Positions 45,250 to 56,384 of a DNA stretch of 64,000 bases are shown piece by piece (position 1 is the stretch's first letter; each line of letters opens with the position of its first letter). Made by a program: the position numbers and the translations under genes. This DNA comes from Epiperipatus broadwayi (lineage: Eukaryota; Onychophora; Udeonychophora; Euonychophora; Peripatidae). Location of the stretch: NCBI GenBank assembly GCA_028023455.1, contig JAQFVV010000022.1, forward strand, positions 9,071,100-9,135,099, given 5' to 3'. The notes beneath the pieces are model-generated. The model was not told the origin of the DNA. It searched no databases and saw only the letters and a list, made by a program, of their open reading frames with translations.

Positions 45250-46145
45250 TCCCAGTAAGTTCCTCTAGTGTTCCATTTTGAAGAAATTAAACAAGATGGC
45301 TAATTTTAAAATGTAATTGAATATAGTTCTTAATGTACTATAATTTAGTAATGACTGATTGAATTTTGATAGAGAGTGATACTTACAGCTTTTTACCATG
45401 TGATCTGCGATGTCATCTAATATGATTTAGAGTTCTTTGCATTTCACAGTTTTATGGGGAAAATTTGTGCAAGCTATGGTATTAATTTATAACAGGTGAG
45501 CTTGAGTTTCTGGGGATTTCCAAACAGTGAATTTTTAGACATAAATTTAAAATAAACTTAAATATTAAAATTTAATGTTATATCTAAATTCAAATGTGCA
45601 ATAATTTATTCTGCATATAAATAATTTATAACATTCTGAATATTATACAACACTAATCTTCGATTATATTTAAAGTTCTCGAAATTTTATTAATAAATTG
45701 ATCCAATAAATAAATTTACTAGCTGATTTTTAATAATTAATAAAACAAATTCCACTTAATCATTTTATACTAGTAACTTTCTAAATTGACTAAGCTTCTA
45801 AGTTCAAAGATTTCACACATTTACATTTACATGTTTAAAAGCAATATTAATTTTTTCTATCCTAACTAAATGAAATATTGGCTGTATAATCATCGTAATA
45901 TAATCATTAAATTAATGCTTTAGATATTATGTTTATTGTAGTCGGGTTAGTATCTTCTATTTTGTATATTTTCCATAATATTAAATTTATGTATGTGGGC
46001 TTTTTGTTTGCACATATATAAAAAAAAAAAATCAACTGCGCTTTTTGAAAAGAAAAAAAAAGAAAGATAATTTTGCTACTCATTGGTTAATAAAATATGT
46101 TGGGAAGACATTTGGATAATATTCTACCATTATATTCTAATAGGT
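45250..46145. other. AT-rich DNA, no gene recognised
   Basis: No motif or repeat match was found. Confidence 0.5.
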
Positions 46146-46155
46146 AGTATAAGTG

Positions 46156-46262
46156 TCAAGCGTTGTTAGCCGAGAGGTCATCGCAGCCGCCTGGCAAGCA
46201 AGTAGTTGGTTGCAGGCGGTTGTGGGTTTGCGTCCCGGCTGATGCTATGACATATGAAGAGA
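46156..46262 (+). mobile_element. tRNA-derived SINE (family A, longer subfamily)
   Basis: TCAAGCGTTGTTAGCCGAGA, a long variable part with GCAAGCAAGTAGTTGGTTGC, a B-box region GTGGGTTTGCGTCCCGG and GATGCTATGACATATGAAGA. The A tail is almost absent. Confidence 0.8.
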
Positions 46263-46264
46263 CT

Positions 46265-47275
46265 TTATAAATTCACTTTTAATCATATCACCTGCCATTT
46301 TACCAATAATAGTGACTGATTTATTTAATTTAACACTAAAAGAAAGCCGATAAATTTGTTTTTACAGATTGTAGCTATTTTAAGTTCTTTTGCAAAAACA
46401 GATTAGGTTAACCAGCAACACATAGCTATGAGTGTGTGCTTAATTTTGGCAGTAGTTTTTCATTGTGTGTGATTCTCTTGCTATAATTTATTCTAGAATT
46501 TCAATGTCAGCGTTACATCATTTTAACTGTTATGGGAGTGAAAATATCATAAAAGTAAAGACCAAGAATGAAAAAATATAAAAATTGAATATTGGAGCTA
46601 ATAAAATCATTTTTATTAAAATAGGATAATAAAAGAAAGAGGGACACATCAGTGTTGGTAAAAAGATGTTGGAACTAGTAATAGAGGAAAAACACCGAGG
46701 CAAAACTCTCCATACAATAGCACCATCATGTGATCATGTGATGATTAGAGGAAGAAAGTAGCAGATGAGTTTATTGTAGTTTAAAAAAAGTTTCCATGGA
46801 AAAAAATGTTTAATTTGTCTAATAAACTCTCCGAATGTATAATCTGCACCCAGAAGTTTCTGAATTTGACTAAGGAGAAGCTATTTTGCATCATATAATA
46901 TCAGAAAGCTAAGAGATTGATATGATATTTGTTTTTGGATATATAGAATTGGAATCTAATGGGTTGTAAACATTAACTAAAGAATTAGCCCCTTTTTTTA
47001 GCTGAGGCATACTGCTTTTGTTGCTCTATGAGATTAATACAATGAATAAAAATTGTGCTACTACCAGTGGTTATTATGAGCTCTTGAATAATAAACCATT
47101 GAATTATTTATCAAAAATATATTTTAATTTACATACTTGTTTTTTTTTTAGATAAATTTTAACATACATATATATTTATTCTAAAAAAAGTAGGAGTCAT
47201 GAAATCTAGGTTTAGTTTCTGTCTATCTGCTGCAAATCTGAGTAATCAATGGACACCAGATGATCTAGTGTTACA
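46265..47275. other. AT-rich DNA with a family C end fragment
   Basis: AGGCAAAACTCTCCATACAA, TAGCACCATCATGTGATCAT at 46,699-46,742 is a short family C terminal piece. The remainder holds nothing recognisable. Confidence 0.45.
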
Positions 47276-47279
47276 AAAT

Positions 47280-47370
47280 TTGCATCTCCAGACTGTTTTC
47301 TGGCTTGTATTTTCATTGATGAAGACAAAAACTAGAAATTGATCTGTCTAGAAATGTGATGTGATGAACT
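47280..47370. repeat. Two facing hammerhead-like relics (family C-related)
   Basis: CATCTCCAGACTGTTTTCTG reads on the minus strand as the GAAAA-CAGTCTGGAGATG half. The plus strand continues CATTGATGAAGACAAAAACT followed by AGAAATTGATCTGTCTAGAA, a decayed TGATGA...GAAA motif. The two are partly overlapping inverted copies and neither is intact. Confidence 0.4.
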
Positions 47371-47404
47371 ATGGCCTCTCCTTTATCGAAGTCAGGAATC
47401 TCTC

Positions 47405-47770
47405 AGCCACTATGCCCAGAGAAACCTATTAGTCACCTTACCTTACCTTTCCTTTTCCCATCCTAAGTTTTTACCACTTTCTTCTCTATGCTGTTCAATT
47501 CCATTTCCACAATGTTATCTTTGTCCATTTAATGGCTTTTATAGCTAGATTTCCCCCTTATTTTTTTACAAACCCAGCACAAAAACCAAGAACCTACTTC
47601 CTGTATAATCACTTTGTTTATATTTATTCTCCCACAACTTCATTACTTGCACCCTTTCTGCTTGCAGGCATTTACATTCAATTAACAGATGTCTAATGTT
47701 TTCTATGCCTTCCTTACACAACTTGTAGAGTAAACCATCCATATTTCTCCATTTATGTGCATATTTCCTT
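47405..47770 (-). pseudogene. LINE ORF2 C-terminal fragment with Cys/His motif
   Basis: On the minus strand 47,765-47,567 reads through a segment with KWRNMDGLLYKLCKEGIEN, then IRHLLIECKCLQAERVQVM, then a stop. The C...H....C spacing followed by ER is the C-terminal zinc-knuckle-like signature of many non-LTR retrotransposon proteins; the first Cys of the usual C-x-x-C pair reads Y here. The remaining stretch down to 47,405 is probably its 3' UTR. The RT domain is absent, so the copy is 5'-truncated. The clade cannot be fixed from so short a piece. Confidence 0.6.
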
Positions 47771-47869
47771 GTGGTCGATCAGAACTGGAAAACAGATCCA
47801 GGGGAGATTCTGAGCATCCCCCCACCCAGAAGTTTCTCAGCTTTAGCCTGGCCTCTCCTCCTAGTGTCA

Positions 47870-48918
47870 TGAGAATGGAGCTTGGAGGAAAATATTCTCA
47901 CAAAGGTTAAGAACACAGTGACATCCCTAACCAAGGTCCCACTCTCCTTGTTGGGGAAGGTCGCACTATTAAATGCAGCTGTGCTACCCAAAATCACTTA
48001 TTTTCTGGCCGGTTTTTCCCCTACTAAGACCTTTATAAAAATGGTGGAGACTCAATGTAGTAGGTTTTGTTGGGGCGTGAGAACAGCAGTAATTGGCCTC
48101 AATTCCCTTCAAAAGCCTAAATCACAAAATGGACTCAGACTCCATTCAATCAACACCTTCTTAATCCAGAAAGCCCACAATATTTTAACCAAACTATTTC
48201 AGGATAATCCAAAAATGGAAAGCCCCCTACCAATAAATGAGGTTGAACCCACTGACTCCCCCCCCCAAGAAAGGGTAACATTTGGTTACAGCAACAGGTC
48301 ACACTCGTGACTAAAAATGTAACAATGTCCAATTCCCTTTTCAATGGCAAGCTTTCCTATTGGGACACCCATGCTCTAATTAATGGTAGCAGTCCCATCA
48401 CTAAGACCAGACTTCAGCTAGGGATCAAGCGGCTTGCAGGGTTAACAAAGTTCTGGAATCTGGAGGTAAAATTAGTAGACTTTATAATTAAAGTTAACCT
48501 TGAGGCCCTACCTACAGCTGCATTCCTCCACCACAAGCGGAAGTATAAAATGGATCCGATATGTCCTCTGTGCAAGAAAACCATTTCAATTTCCCACATT
48601 CTTCAGGAATGTGAGACCTGGAATAAACTACACTACCTGACATTGCAAAAGACCACAGATAAAGACTGGTCCTGGGTGGATATGGTGAAAGCTTTTAAAA
48701 AGGGCTCCTTTGGCAGTGTTAGATTGGCAACTTATGTTAACTTTGTCATCTGGTTGGCACAAAATAAGGTAACTTTTGAAAAGGGTATTGATTACAATAT
48801 TGAGGTATTATACTTCAAATTGTTAAATGATGCCAAGGACCATGACAAGAGGACATGCCAGCCATGGATAACTGATCAGACTTGGAACCAGATCAAACTA
48901 GGGCCATGCCTTGCCTAG
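47870..48918 (+). pseudogene. L1/Tx1-like LINE ORF2, C-terminal third
   Basis: Two overlapping frames (47,882-48,310 and 48,307-48,918) form one protein end split by a frameshift near 48,300. The first contains LLGKVALLNAAVLPKITYFL, FCWGV and GLRLHSINTFLIQKAHNI. This is the order of the region after the RT core in L1/Tx1-type ORF2 proteins. The second carries a C-terminal Cys/His motif, CPLCKKTISISHILQECETW, and ends in a TAG at 48,918. Codon usage and GC are clearly higher than the surroundings. Catalytic RT motifs are missing (5'-truncated). AATAAATAAATCG follows as a possible 3' tail. Confidence 0.75.
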
Positions 48919-48999
48919 TGTAGTGCTTACCTTACATAATAAATAAATCGATATATTAGTAATTAGAAATTATAACTGCCCAAAGAGCACTAACATATC

Positions 49000-49760
49000 A
49001 TGATGATAAATCCTAGGAAATGAAGGTAGTTAAGCCTGAACAAATTAATAAAAGATTAGGAATAGATAGAAGGGAAAGTGACTGCTCTACAAGTGGTATG
49101 CCATGCAAACCAAGAAATAAGCATATATACCTATAAAGCCATTTATAACAGAACTGGGAGAGCTTTAATGGTGAAATAGACTTGTACAATTGGACAATCC
49201 AAACACCTTCTCATTTATAACAGTACTGGGAATGCTCAAATGGTGAAATAGACTTGTACAATTAGACAATCCAAGGACAATATTCCCACTGCAACTGAAG
49301 CGGTTGCATTGTTTCTTTCAAGCTATGGCCCCAAATAATAATGAGACATGAATAGAAGTGTTCTGAAAGTGTAGTATTGCTGTTAATATAACAACATTTT
49401 TGTCTCCAAATAACTAATGGAGAAATGGACATGTATAATTGGACAGTTTTGTGAACAATAATTTCAGCATAAGAAGTTGGGTTTATGTGTGTAAGTCTGG
49501 AAGGGCGGGTGAATTTTGTGTCACTGCACTTCTGGTACTATTAATATCCCACTCACCTATCCATACATTTATACTTGAATGTTCAAAATCATATGCATTG
49601 AATCAAGTGTATGGGTGCGGATGTGCTTGACACGCACCGACACTCCCTAAGATCTTTGTAATGATTCTTGTTGATTGCATTGTAAAACTTATGCCTCTTG
49701 AATCGTCTTGAGGCACAAATAAAGGCATTTGAAAGTAAACTCCACATACCATATTACCTT
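49000..49760 (+). other. Unassigned block with a 72-bp direct repeat and 3' hairpin
   Basis: ATTTATAACAG.ACTGGGA, then ATGGTGAAATAGACTTGTAC and AATCCAA, occurs at 49,140-49,202 and 49,212-49,274. A weaker third copy (GGAGAAATGGACATGTATAA, TTGGACAG) lies near 49,420-49,446. At 49,690-49,735 a hairpin ATGCCTCTTG against CTTGAGGCAC precedes AAATAAAGGCATTTG, which includes an AATAAA signal. It might be the 3' UTR of an unrecognised element; a link to the LINE just upstream is possible but unproven. Confidence 0.35.
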
Positions 49761-49769
49761 TCTCACCTA

Positions 49770-50080
49770 TTTTATTGCCTGTCCTTTACTCTTAACCCAA
49801 TTAAATAATATTTTAGCTAGTCTCTTACTATCCATAAATTGTAATCTACCGAACATTTCATTTTGTTTTTTTTCATTTCTCATTTAGATTTATAGCACCA
49901 TGCCATATTACTTAGACTTATAATAGATGGTTCTGTAATAGGGTGAAATATATCTTTCAATATGTTTTTTTTTTGTATTTTCAATTATAATTGTTATATC
50001 ATCAGCATATCTAATGTTATTGATGATTCATTCTCTAATCTGGTTTTCTTGATTGCATATTCAGTATACAACTGAATAGG
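49770..50080 (-). pseudogene. Non-LTR retrotransposon reverse-transcriptase fragment
   Basis: On the minus strand QLYTEYAIKKTRLENE is followed, one frameshift later, by NNIRYADDITIIIEN near 49,985-50,020. YADD is the intact RT motif C, and the segment before it has the form seen in many LINEs (L-F-N-x-Y-x-E...N-x-R-Y-A-D-D). The rest of the domain is decayed. It is not the same subfamily as the 57.4-60.4 kb copy, which has FADD. Confidence 0.65.
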
Positions 50081-50089
50081 TAATGTGGC

Positions 50090-51075
50090 GAAATGCAGCC
50101 TAACTGAATTGCTTTGTCAATATATGAACAAACATAGAAGAGGTCATGTGATATTAGTAAATCTAGATTTATTATTAATACACATTATTAATATAAATAA
50201 TATATTATTGGTTTGTGATTTTTTTTATATAAATGTTGCTATAAATGACTCTAATTACTTGCATAATAATGATTAAATAAATTAAGCTTAAATTTTCTTT
50301 TTGTTTTGTGGTTATATTTCAATATATATATATATATTAATGAAACTGTGCTTATTAAAGAAAATAATTAAGAAATGTAACTGTTTTTATTTCATTTTTT
50401 GTTTTGTGCTGATAATTTTGTTAAGGATTTATCATTTTATTTCTTTAATTAATTTATTATGATTTAATTTTTCTATTACTTTTATTAATCTTTCATTTTT
50501 TTTACGATTAATTTTAAATATTTTAAAATGTTTTCTATGTCTTTTATTTTGTTTGTTTATTTTTGCTGTAATAAGATTTAATAAAATAAATCACATTTTT
50601 ATCATTTCTGTGTTTTAACACACACACGTTTATATATTTAAATGCTTTTAATGGTTGTAGCTATAGGCACATATGCTTCGTAATAACTTATTTCATTTAC
50701 TAATAGTTTTTATTTATAACTTTCAGTTATGAATTGAATTTTATATTTTATTATGATTTATTTTTATTAAACTTTTTGAAAATAATTATGTCATATAATT
50801 TTACAGTAAATAATTCATAATTACTGCATATTATTTTCAAACATCAAACTGATTAAACCAAGACTATGAGTTGATGTAAAGTAGCCTAAATCAAGTTAGA
50901 AGTTACCTGGCATAGGAGTTGTGCCCAGGAATCCTATTACTCAAAGTCTTTCTATAATCACTTTATTGCTTCCATACATTTCTTTTATATTACTATTTTA
51001 TTTTAATAAATGCTGTTTTGTTAGTTATTTCTCATTCTTGTGATATCAAAAAATATGTCTATGTATCTTTCATCC
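50090..51075. other. AT-rich DNA, no gene recognised
   Basis: No motif found. A less simple patch at 50,855-50,960 (AAGTTACCTGGCATAGGAGT) has no assignable function. Confidence 0.45.
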
Positions 51076-51079
51076 CCCT

Positions 51080-51225
51080 TATGTAGTCGTATCTTCCAGT
51101 TTCTATACAAATCATCCTGATTCTCTTTAAATATCCTAAACCATATCTTTTATCCACTTCATGCTTATGTACCTCACAGTTTCCATACAAGTTATTCTGA
51201 TTCTCTTTAAATATCCTAAAGTAAA
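51080..51225. repeat. Imperfect tandem duplication, period 80 bp
   Basis: CAGTTTCTATACAAATCATC then CTGATTCTCTTTAAATATCC is at 51,097-51,140. CAGTTTCCATACAAGTTATT then CTGATTCTCTTTAAATATCC is at 51,177-51,220. Confidence 0.7.
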
Positions 51226-51388
51226 AAATAAATATTTAATATTCTTCCTTCTATCATAATATAAACTACTTTTAAAGATCAAATTTGCATTCCATTTTAG
51301 CTCTCTTTTTTGGTCTCAAAAGCTCCTGCTCTTCCAAAAAATATTATTAATATTTATTTACAACAATCATATATTCTTTCATATTATA

Positions 51389-51575
51389 CATCATCATTTT
51401 CAATCATTATTAACCCACTGCAAAAAGAAGGTCTCTCCAAGTTCAATCTAGTTTCTTCAATATCTAGCTTCTCTTTTCCATGTCACACTATCAAACTTCA
51501 TATTTCATCCATCCATATTACATTCAGTCTCTTTCTAGGTCTTTTACAATTTCTTAGGTGTCCAGTTTAAGATTT
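51389..51575 (-). pseudogene. RTE-type LINE 3' end fragment
   Basis: The plus-strand text CAATCATTATTAACCCACTG, AAGGTCTCTCCAAGTTCAAT and CATCCATCCATATTACATTC aligns with 57,447-57,600, which encodes the C-terminus and 3' tail of the full RTE. Only the last 190 bp or so is present, as expected from 5' truncation. Confidence 0.75.
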
Positions 51576-51591
51576 ATGACCTAATTTGGAG

Positions 51592-51650
51592 AATGAAATT
51601 GAGTTGAACCTCTTTTTGAAACATTGGTTTAACTCAACCAATTTCATTTC
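51592..51650. repeat. Small palindrome, 59 bp
   Basis: ATGAAATTGAGTTGAACC and GGTTTAACTCAACCAATTTCAT are inverted with few mismatches. It directly follows the RTE fragment. Confidence 0.55.
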
Positions 51651-51929
51651 ACAGTTAAAAAGAAAAAATAATTATATTAGTATGGTTCAGCTGTATATTA
51701 CTATTTCCACAGATTTACAAGCTGAGATACTATTTCACTAGACCACTTTGGGCTATTTAATCAAAAGTACTTATCTGATTTTGCAGATCAATTTCATCGT
51801 AAGACTTTTGTCTCAAAATAGCATAGTAATCTGACTTTGCAGATGTAAAACTTCTGTCATAAAATATTGTAATTATTATTATTTTTTAGACATGGATTTT
51901 GCTATATTCTAATATAAATTATCTGACTT

Positions 51930-53180
51930 TGCAAACATAAATAGGGATGATTATTGACATATTATATGCATGCTGTTTCCAATACCATGAAAACCTCATC
52001 ACAGAACACAAGTATGCAATGCAGCTTAAGCATCAGAAAAGCTATCTCAATTTAAAAACGAATGCAACTTGCAATTCAGAAGGCACATTGAAGAAAAAAA
52101 CAAAGCAATTTTTGGCAAAATGGAAAGTCTTTCTCATGTACTTTATGAATCTTAGAGGCTCCAAACACATGGTCTATTTCTGTTCAAACAACATAGTATT
52201 TCACTGATAGACATCTTCCTTTGAGATTTAGGGGTTACTTTTAAGAACTTTGAACCTTAGATATGTGCAGTGCCAAAATAACAATTTTTTTGAGCATTGT
52301 GAACAAACCACTTACCTACATGATGAGAAAATCACCCAAACAGTATCAGTATTTAAAGCAAATATGTTATATTTTTACAAAATGTATCTCTAATCTCTGC
52401 AAAATATTTTTTCCCTCCTCAATTTCTATTTTATCATTTTGCTTTATTTCTGCATCAGAAGCATACCCCCCCCCCTGTTTTGAGGGATTGAGAATCATGA
52501 TCAAATATATCATAAGAACTTTCTTTGATGAGGTGTGTTCCATTTTCATATCATCTAACTATTTGTGTTTTGGTAAGATTATTGGATATCAGTTGATCTT
52601 CATTTTCTCTTTTTCCATGGTGGCACTTCTTCTTGTCTTTCTTCATACCATTATTGTAGCTTGGTTGCTTCCTGTATTGAATCACATTCATACACAGACC
52701 ATTGTTCCCTCTCTATGCAGTTTTAATTGGTTTAAATCCACCTTTATTGTTTGCAGATGCAGGTTTGCTGCTATCAGATGCATTCAAAGTTCATCCACCT
52801 GTTCAATTCAATGACAATTTGTGCCAATCAGCATTCTCTTCATATACCTTGGGAAGCTGAGACTTAAGATCCTAATAATTGAAGTTCTCATAGAGAATCT
52901 GCAGTGAGCACTTTCAATTTTGCACTAGAAGTGATAAGATTTGGGGATACAGATATTGAATTCCAGAATTTGTCTTTCTCAGGAATTCCTAAGAAGTTTA
53001 AATACCACAAATGATAAAAATGGACAATCACTGCCTCAAACCAGACAGAACAAACAGTCTTATTGCACAAAAGTTCATAAGAAGTTTGAAAGTCTACCAC
53101 GGCAACTAGTTATTGAATTCTGGATAAACAAGAAAATGACATCCATTTTTAAAACAGAACTTTTTATTTTATGAACATAA
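51930..53180. other. Unassigned gene-like block, possible retrocopy or relic
   Basis: Base composition is less extreme than in the flanks. The plus strand is open for 183 codons at 52,263-52,814, long for such AT-rich DNA, but its product is hydrophobic and Phe/Ile/Ser/Cys-rich, typical of an antisense reading. The minus strand gives a more ordinary stretch at about 52,370-52,490 (GGYASDAEIKQNDKIEIEEG). Around 52,890-53,000 the plus strand reads FALEVIRFGDTDIEFQNLSF. A C11 run interrupts it near 52,467. I recognise no family; an old gene fragment or unclassified transposon ORF are both possible. Confidence 0.3.
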
Positions 53181-53189
53181 ACCACCACT

Positions 53190-54890
53190 GGTATACATAT
53201 TTATGATTTGGAAAATACATACTATGCATTTTTTCTTTCTTTGTTTGAACACATATTTGAGAGGATTAGCCAATAGTTTACTGCAATCAAATGATAACAT
53301 TTTGTCATCATTATTAATTTGCTATTAAATTATTATTTATGTATTTATTTAATGTATACATTTTTTTAGACAGTTTAACTATTAAAAAATACTGTAAAGG
53401 AATGTATAAAGATCTGATAGTGGTTTTATTAAATCTCGGATTCTGCCAATGTAGAAATAAATTTAATAGTCCTTAATCATGTGTTTCATAGTTGTGTTTG
53501 TCAATCTATATAGATCAGTACCAATTAAATTTTAACTTAAGAAGTAGATGAATGCAATGACTATAGGTTGTCCTAAATTGATGAAATTTCTGTGGCATTT
53601 AGGAATATCAAATCCAAGCAGTTTTATTGTTGGATCTGGAAAAATCATATTTGTTTGAAGCCATACATAAATTCCATTTTTATGCCATGGGGTTGAACAT
53701 TCTTATTTTGAGTTGATATCTAATGTGATGTGAAGCTGGATACATATTTAAAGAGAAAAGTAAAAAAAAATTTTTTTTAAAAAAAAGTAGGTTTAAGCAG
53801 TATGTTAGTTTATTTATAAAAAAAAAAATTAGTTAATTGAAGATTTTATACTTCTAAACTTTTGTGGAACTGATCTAAAATTAATTGTATCCAGTAAATG
53901 CTTGGGAACTATGGATCATTTAGAAAAACATGCTTTTAGCAAATATCATGTATCTGACATCCAAAACAATTGCAATGTATCTTGAAGCAACAAAAAAGAC
54001 ATCTTGAAGATTTGGGGTACCACTTTATATAGTTAACTAAAATAGTTATTAAGTAATATGTATTTGTGCTAGACCTTTTTTTGTTATTGCTGAGTTCAAA
54101 CTATAAGATTGAGAAATGTTTAGTCAATATGTTTGATAAGCAAGAAAAAAAGATGTTTGAGGGCTTTCATTTGCTGTGGATAGACTAAAAAGCTATATTG
54201 CATTTTATATGATAAAAATTTTGCAAAATATGTCTTATATATATCAGTGACAAAGCATGTCTTTTTAAGGATCAGAAGCACACTATATAATCTTTTTATT
54301 TTAGTTGCCACAACAATTTTTATGTAATAGCGCTGATATATACATATTACACACATATAGAAAAATCTGAAACTCTCTTATCTGTAAATCAAAGAATTGA
54401 TTTTTTATTTTCTAAATACTTCTTAAGTTTTAACTGTAAATTAGATTTTAGCATTGTTTGAACTTCTTATAGTCAACCAATAATGCATTGGTCAAACTCA
54501 TTCTTTCCCATATATAAAAACAATTCAACCATCTGTAAAAAAATTGAAAGTCGACAGAAATTCCATACAAAAGATAATGAGTTTGAATTGCTCATTTTTC
54601 TTTTTTTATGTTAATCAGACCAAGATTAGTTTAAATATAGATAATACATTATTTTTATCTTCCAAATGCTTTTAACATTCTTAAGTTTTAACTATAAATT
54701 AGATTTTAGCATTGTTTAAACTTCTTATAATCAATCAATAATAAGTTGGTCAAACTCCTTCTTTGTCATATATAAAAACAATTCAACTATTGGTAAAAAA
54801 TTGAAAGTAAATTTTTTAAATTGAATTTGAATTAAAGCATTTGAAAGTTTTAATGAATTTTTTGTATGGAAGCACTCATTTTGTTCAATA
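53190..54890. other. AT-rich DNA, no gene recognised
   Basis: A roughly 250-bp direct duplication is visible. TTCTTAAGTTTTAACT.TAAA, TTAGATTTTAGCATTGTTT and AACTTCTTATA.TCAA occur at about 54,420-54,560 and again at 54,675-54,810. No coding motif was found. Confidence 0.45.
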
Positions 54891-55087
54891 CATGGACACT
54901 TTGTCCCTGATATATATATATATATATATGGATTCCATCAGTATTGCTAAAATGAGGTTGTCTTGGTAATAGATTGAGATTTTTTTATTGTTATTAATAT
55001 TGAGCTTGTCTAAGTGTTGACTGATTTTATATATATATATATAAAAATTATTAATCAATGTCTGTATTCCAATTATAATAAAATATA

Positions 55088-55817
55088 TATAATTATTCAA
55101 AACAATACAATAATTAATACAGTAACAATATTTTAAACAAACAAATATATACCAATTTAATAGAAGTACTTTCAACTATCTATGTAGTCGTTGTCAACTA
55201 GACTCAAATTGTATTAGAAAAAAATGTTACAAATGTAAACAAAAAGTAATACGTCATACATCAATTTTCCCACAATTCATTAATTTTTATATTGGCTGCC
55301 TGTCTATTTATCAACTGTTGCTTTTCACTTTTTATTAACATAGCTTCTTTAATTTTGCGTTTATTATTATTTCTTTCAATACACAGAATTTTAACTTTAT
55401 TAAAATCAAAATCAAAACCATAATTACATGTTACATTATGATCAAAAAATACTGATGGTGATACATCATCATTTCTAACATTCTCTTGTCTTGATTTTTG
55501 CACTCGTTTATATAACAACAAATGCTCCCTTGATCTTTTCTCCAATGTACATCGAGATTCCCCAATATATGCCTTTCCACAAACACATAGCCATTTATAT
55601 ATTGCACAACTTTGATTTAAAATACTACACCTATTTTTTGAATTATTTATTAATTTGTTTAAATTAGGAGTAGTATAAAATGCAACTTGACATATATTTT
55701 TATATATCTGTTTTATAAATTTAACCTGTTCATTACAAATAAATGGTATTGATATCCAAGTATATTTTATTTTATCAATATCTATAGCATCTAAAATATT
55801 TCTATTATTATTAAACT
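55088..55817 (-). mobile_element. Penelope-like element 3' end, left arm of palindrome
   Basis: This arm is the inverted copy of 55,828-56,557, separated by a 10-bp centre. By eye only about half a dozen substitutions separate the two 730-bp arms (for example near 55,553, 55,666 and 55,692). It includes the C-terminal ORF (55,261-55,830) and the 3' UTR out to a TATATA tract. The reverse-transcriptase part is missing in both arms, with truncation at the palindrome centre. Confidence 0.8.
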
Positions 55818-55830
55818 ATATTTACTAAGT
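55261..55830 (-). CDS. Penelope-like GIY-YIG endonuclease, C-terminal fragment
   Basis: The open frame runs from the palindrome centre to a TGA at 55,261. It encodes a linker (with FYTTPNLN), then YKWLCVCGKAYIGE, the Penelope-type GIY-YIG start in which two Cys flank the first Tyr region, then LEKRSREH, which supplies the Arg and His, and near the end EAMLIKSEKQQLINRQ, the Glu and Asn motif. All expected catalytic positions appear present. In intact Penelope-like proteins this domain follows a reverse transcriptase and nicks DNA for target-primed insertion. Here the RT is absent and no native start exists, so this is a fragment, not a working element. Confidence 0.75.
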
Positions 55831-56384
55831 TTAATAATAATAGAAATATTTTAGATGCTATAGATATTGATAAAATAAAATATACTTGGATATCAATACC
55901 ATTTATTTGTAATGAACAGGTTAAATTTATAAAACAGATATATAAAAATATATGTCGAGTTGCATTTTATACTACTCCTAATTTAAATAGATTAATAAAT
56001 AATTCAAAAAATAGGTGTAGTATTTTAAATCAAAGTTGTGCAATATATAAATGGCTATGTGTTTGTGGAAAGGCATATATTGGGGAATCTCAATGTACAT
56101 TGGAGAAAAGATCAAGGGAGCATTTGTTGTTATATAAACGAGTGCAAAAATCAAGACAAGAGAATGTTAGAAATGATGATGTATCACCATCAGTATTTTT
56201 TGATCATAATGTAACATGTAATTATGGTTTTGATTTTGATTTTAATAAAGTTAAAATTCTGTGTATTGAAAGAAATAATAATAAACGCAAAATTAAAGAA
56301 GCTATGTTAATAAAAAGTGAAAAGCAACAGTTGATAAATAGACAGGCAGCCAATATAAAAATTAATGAATTGTGGGAAAATTGA
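55815..56384 (+). CDS. Penelope-like GIY-YIG endonuclease, C-terminal fragment
   Basis: The frame is open from 55,815, crosses the palindrome centre and ends at TGA 56,382-56,384. The last 94 residues are identical to the left-arm copy. The linker gives WISIPFICNEQVKFIKQIYK, then the GIY-YIG module at about 56,040-56,370 with CVCGKAYIGES, EKRSREH and AMLIKSEKQQLINRQ. Identity between arms, including synonymous positions, points to a very recent duplication or gene-conversion event. The reverse transcriptase is lacking and no Met start lies near the 5' end. Confidence 0.75.
   Translation, partial: TIFTKFNNNRNILDAIDIDKIKYTWISIPFICNEQVKFIKQIYKNICRVAFYTTPNLNRLINNSKNRCSILNQSCAIYKWLCVCGKAYIGESQCTLEKRSREHLLLYKRVQKSRQENVRNDDVSPSVFFDHNVTCNYGFDFDFNKVKILCIERNNNKRKIKEAMLIKSEKQQLINRQAANIKINELWEN

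Noticed and set aside
52263-52814. A membrane protein gene encoded on the plus strand
   Set aside because: The product is hydrophobic and rich in Phe, Ile, Ser and Cys, as expected from an antisense reading, and shows no start context, splice context or family motif.
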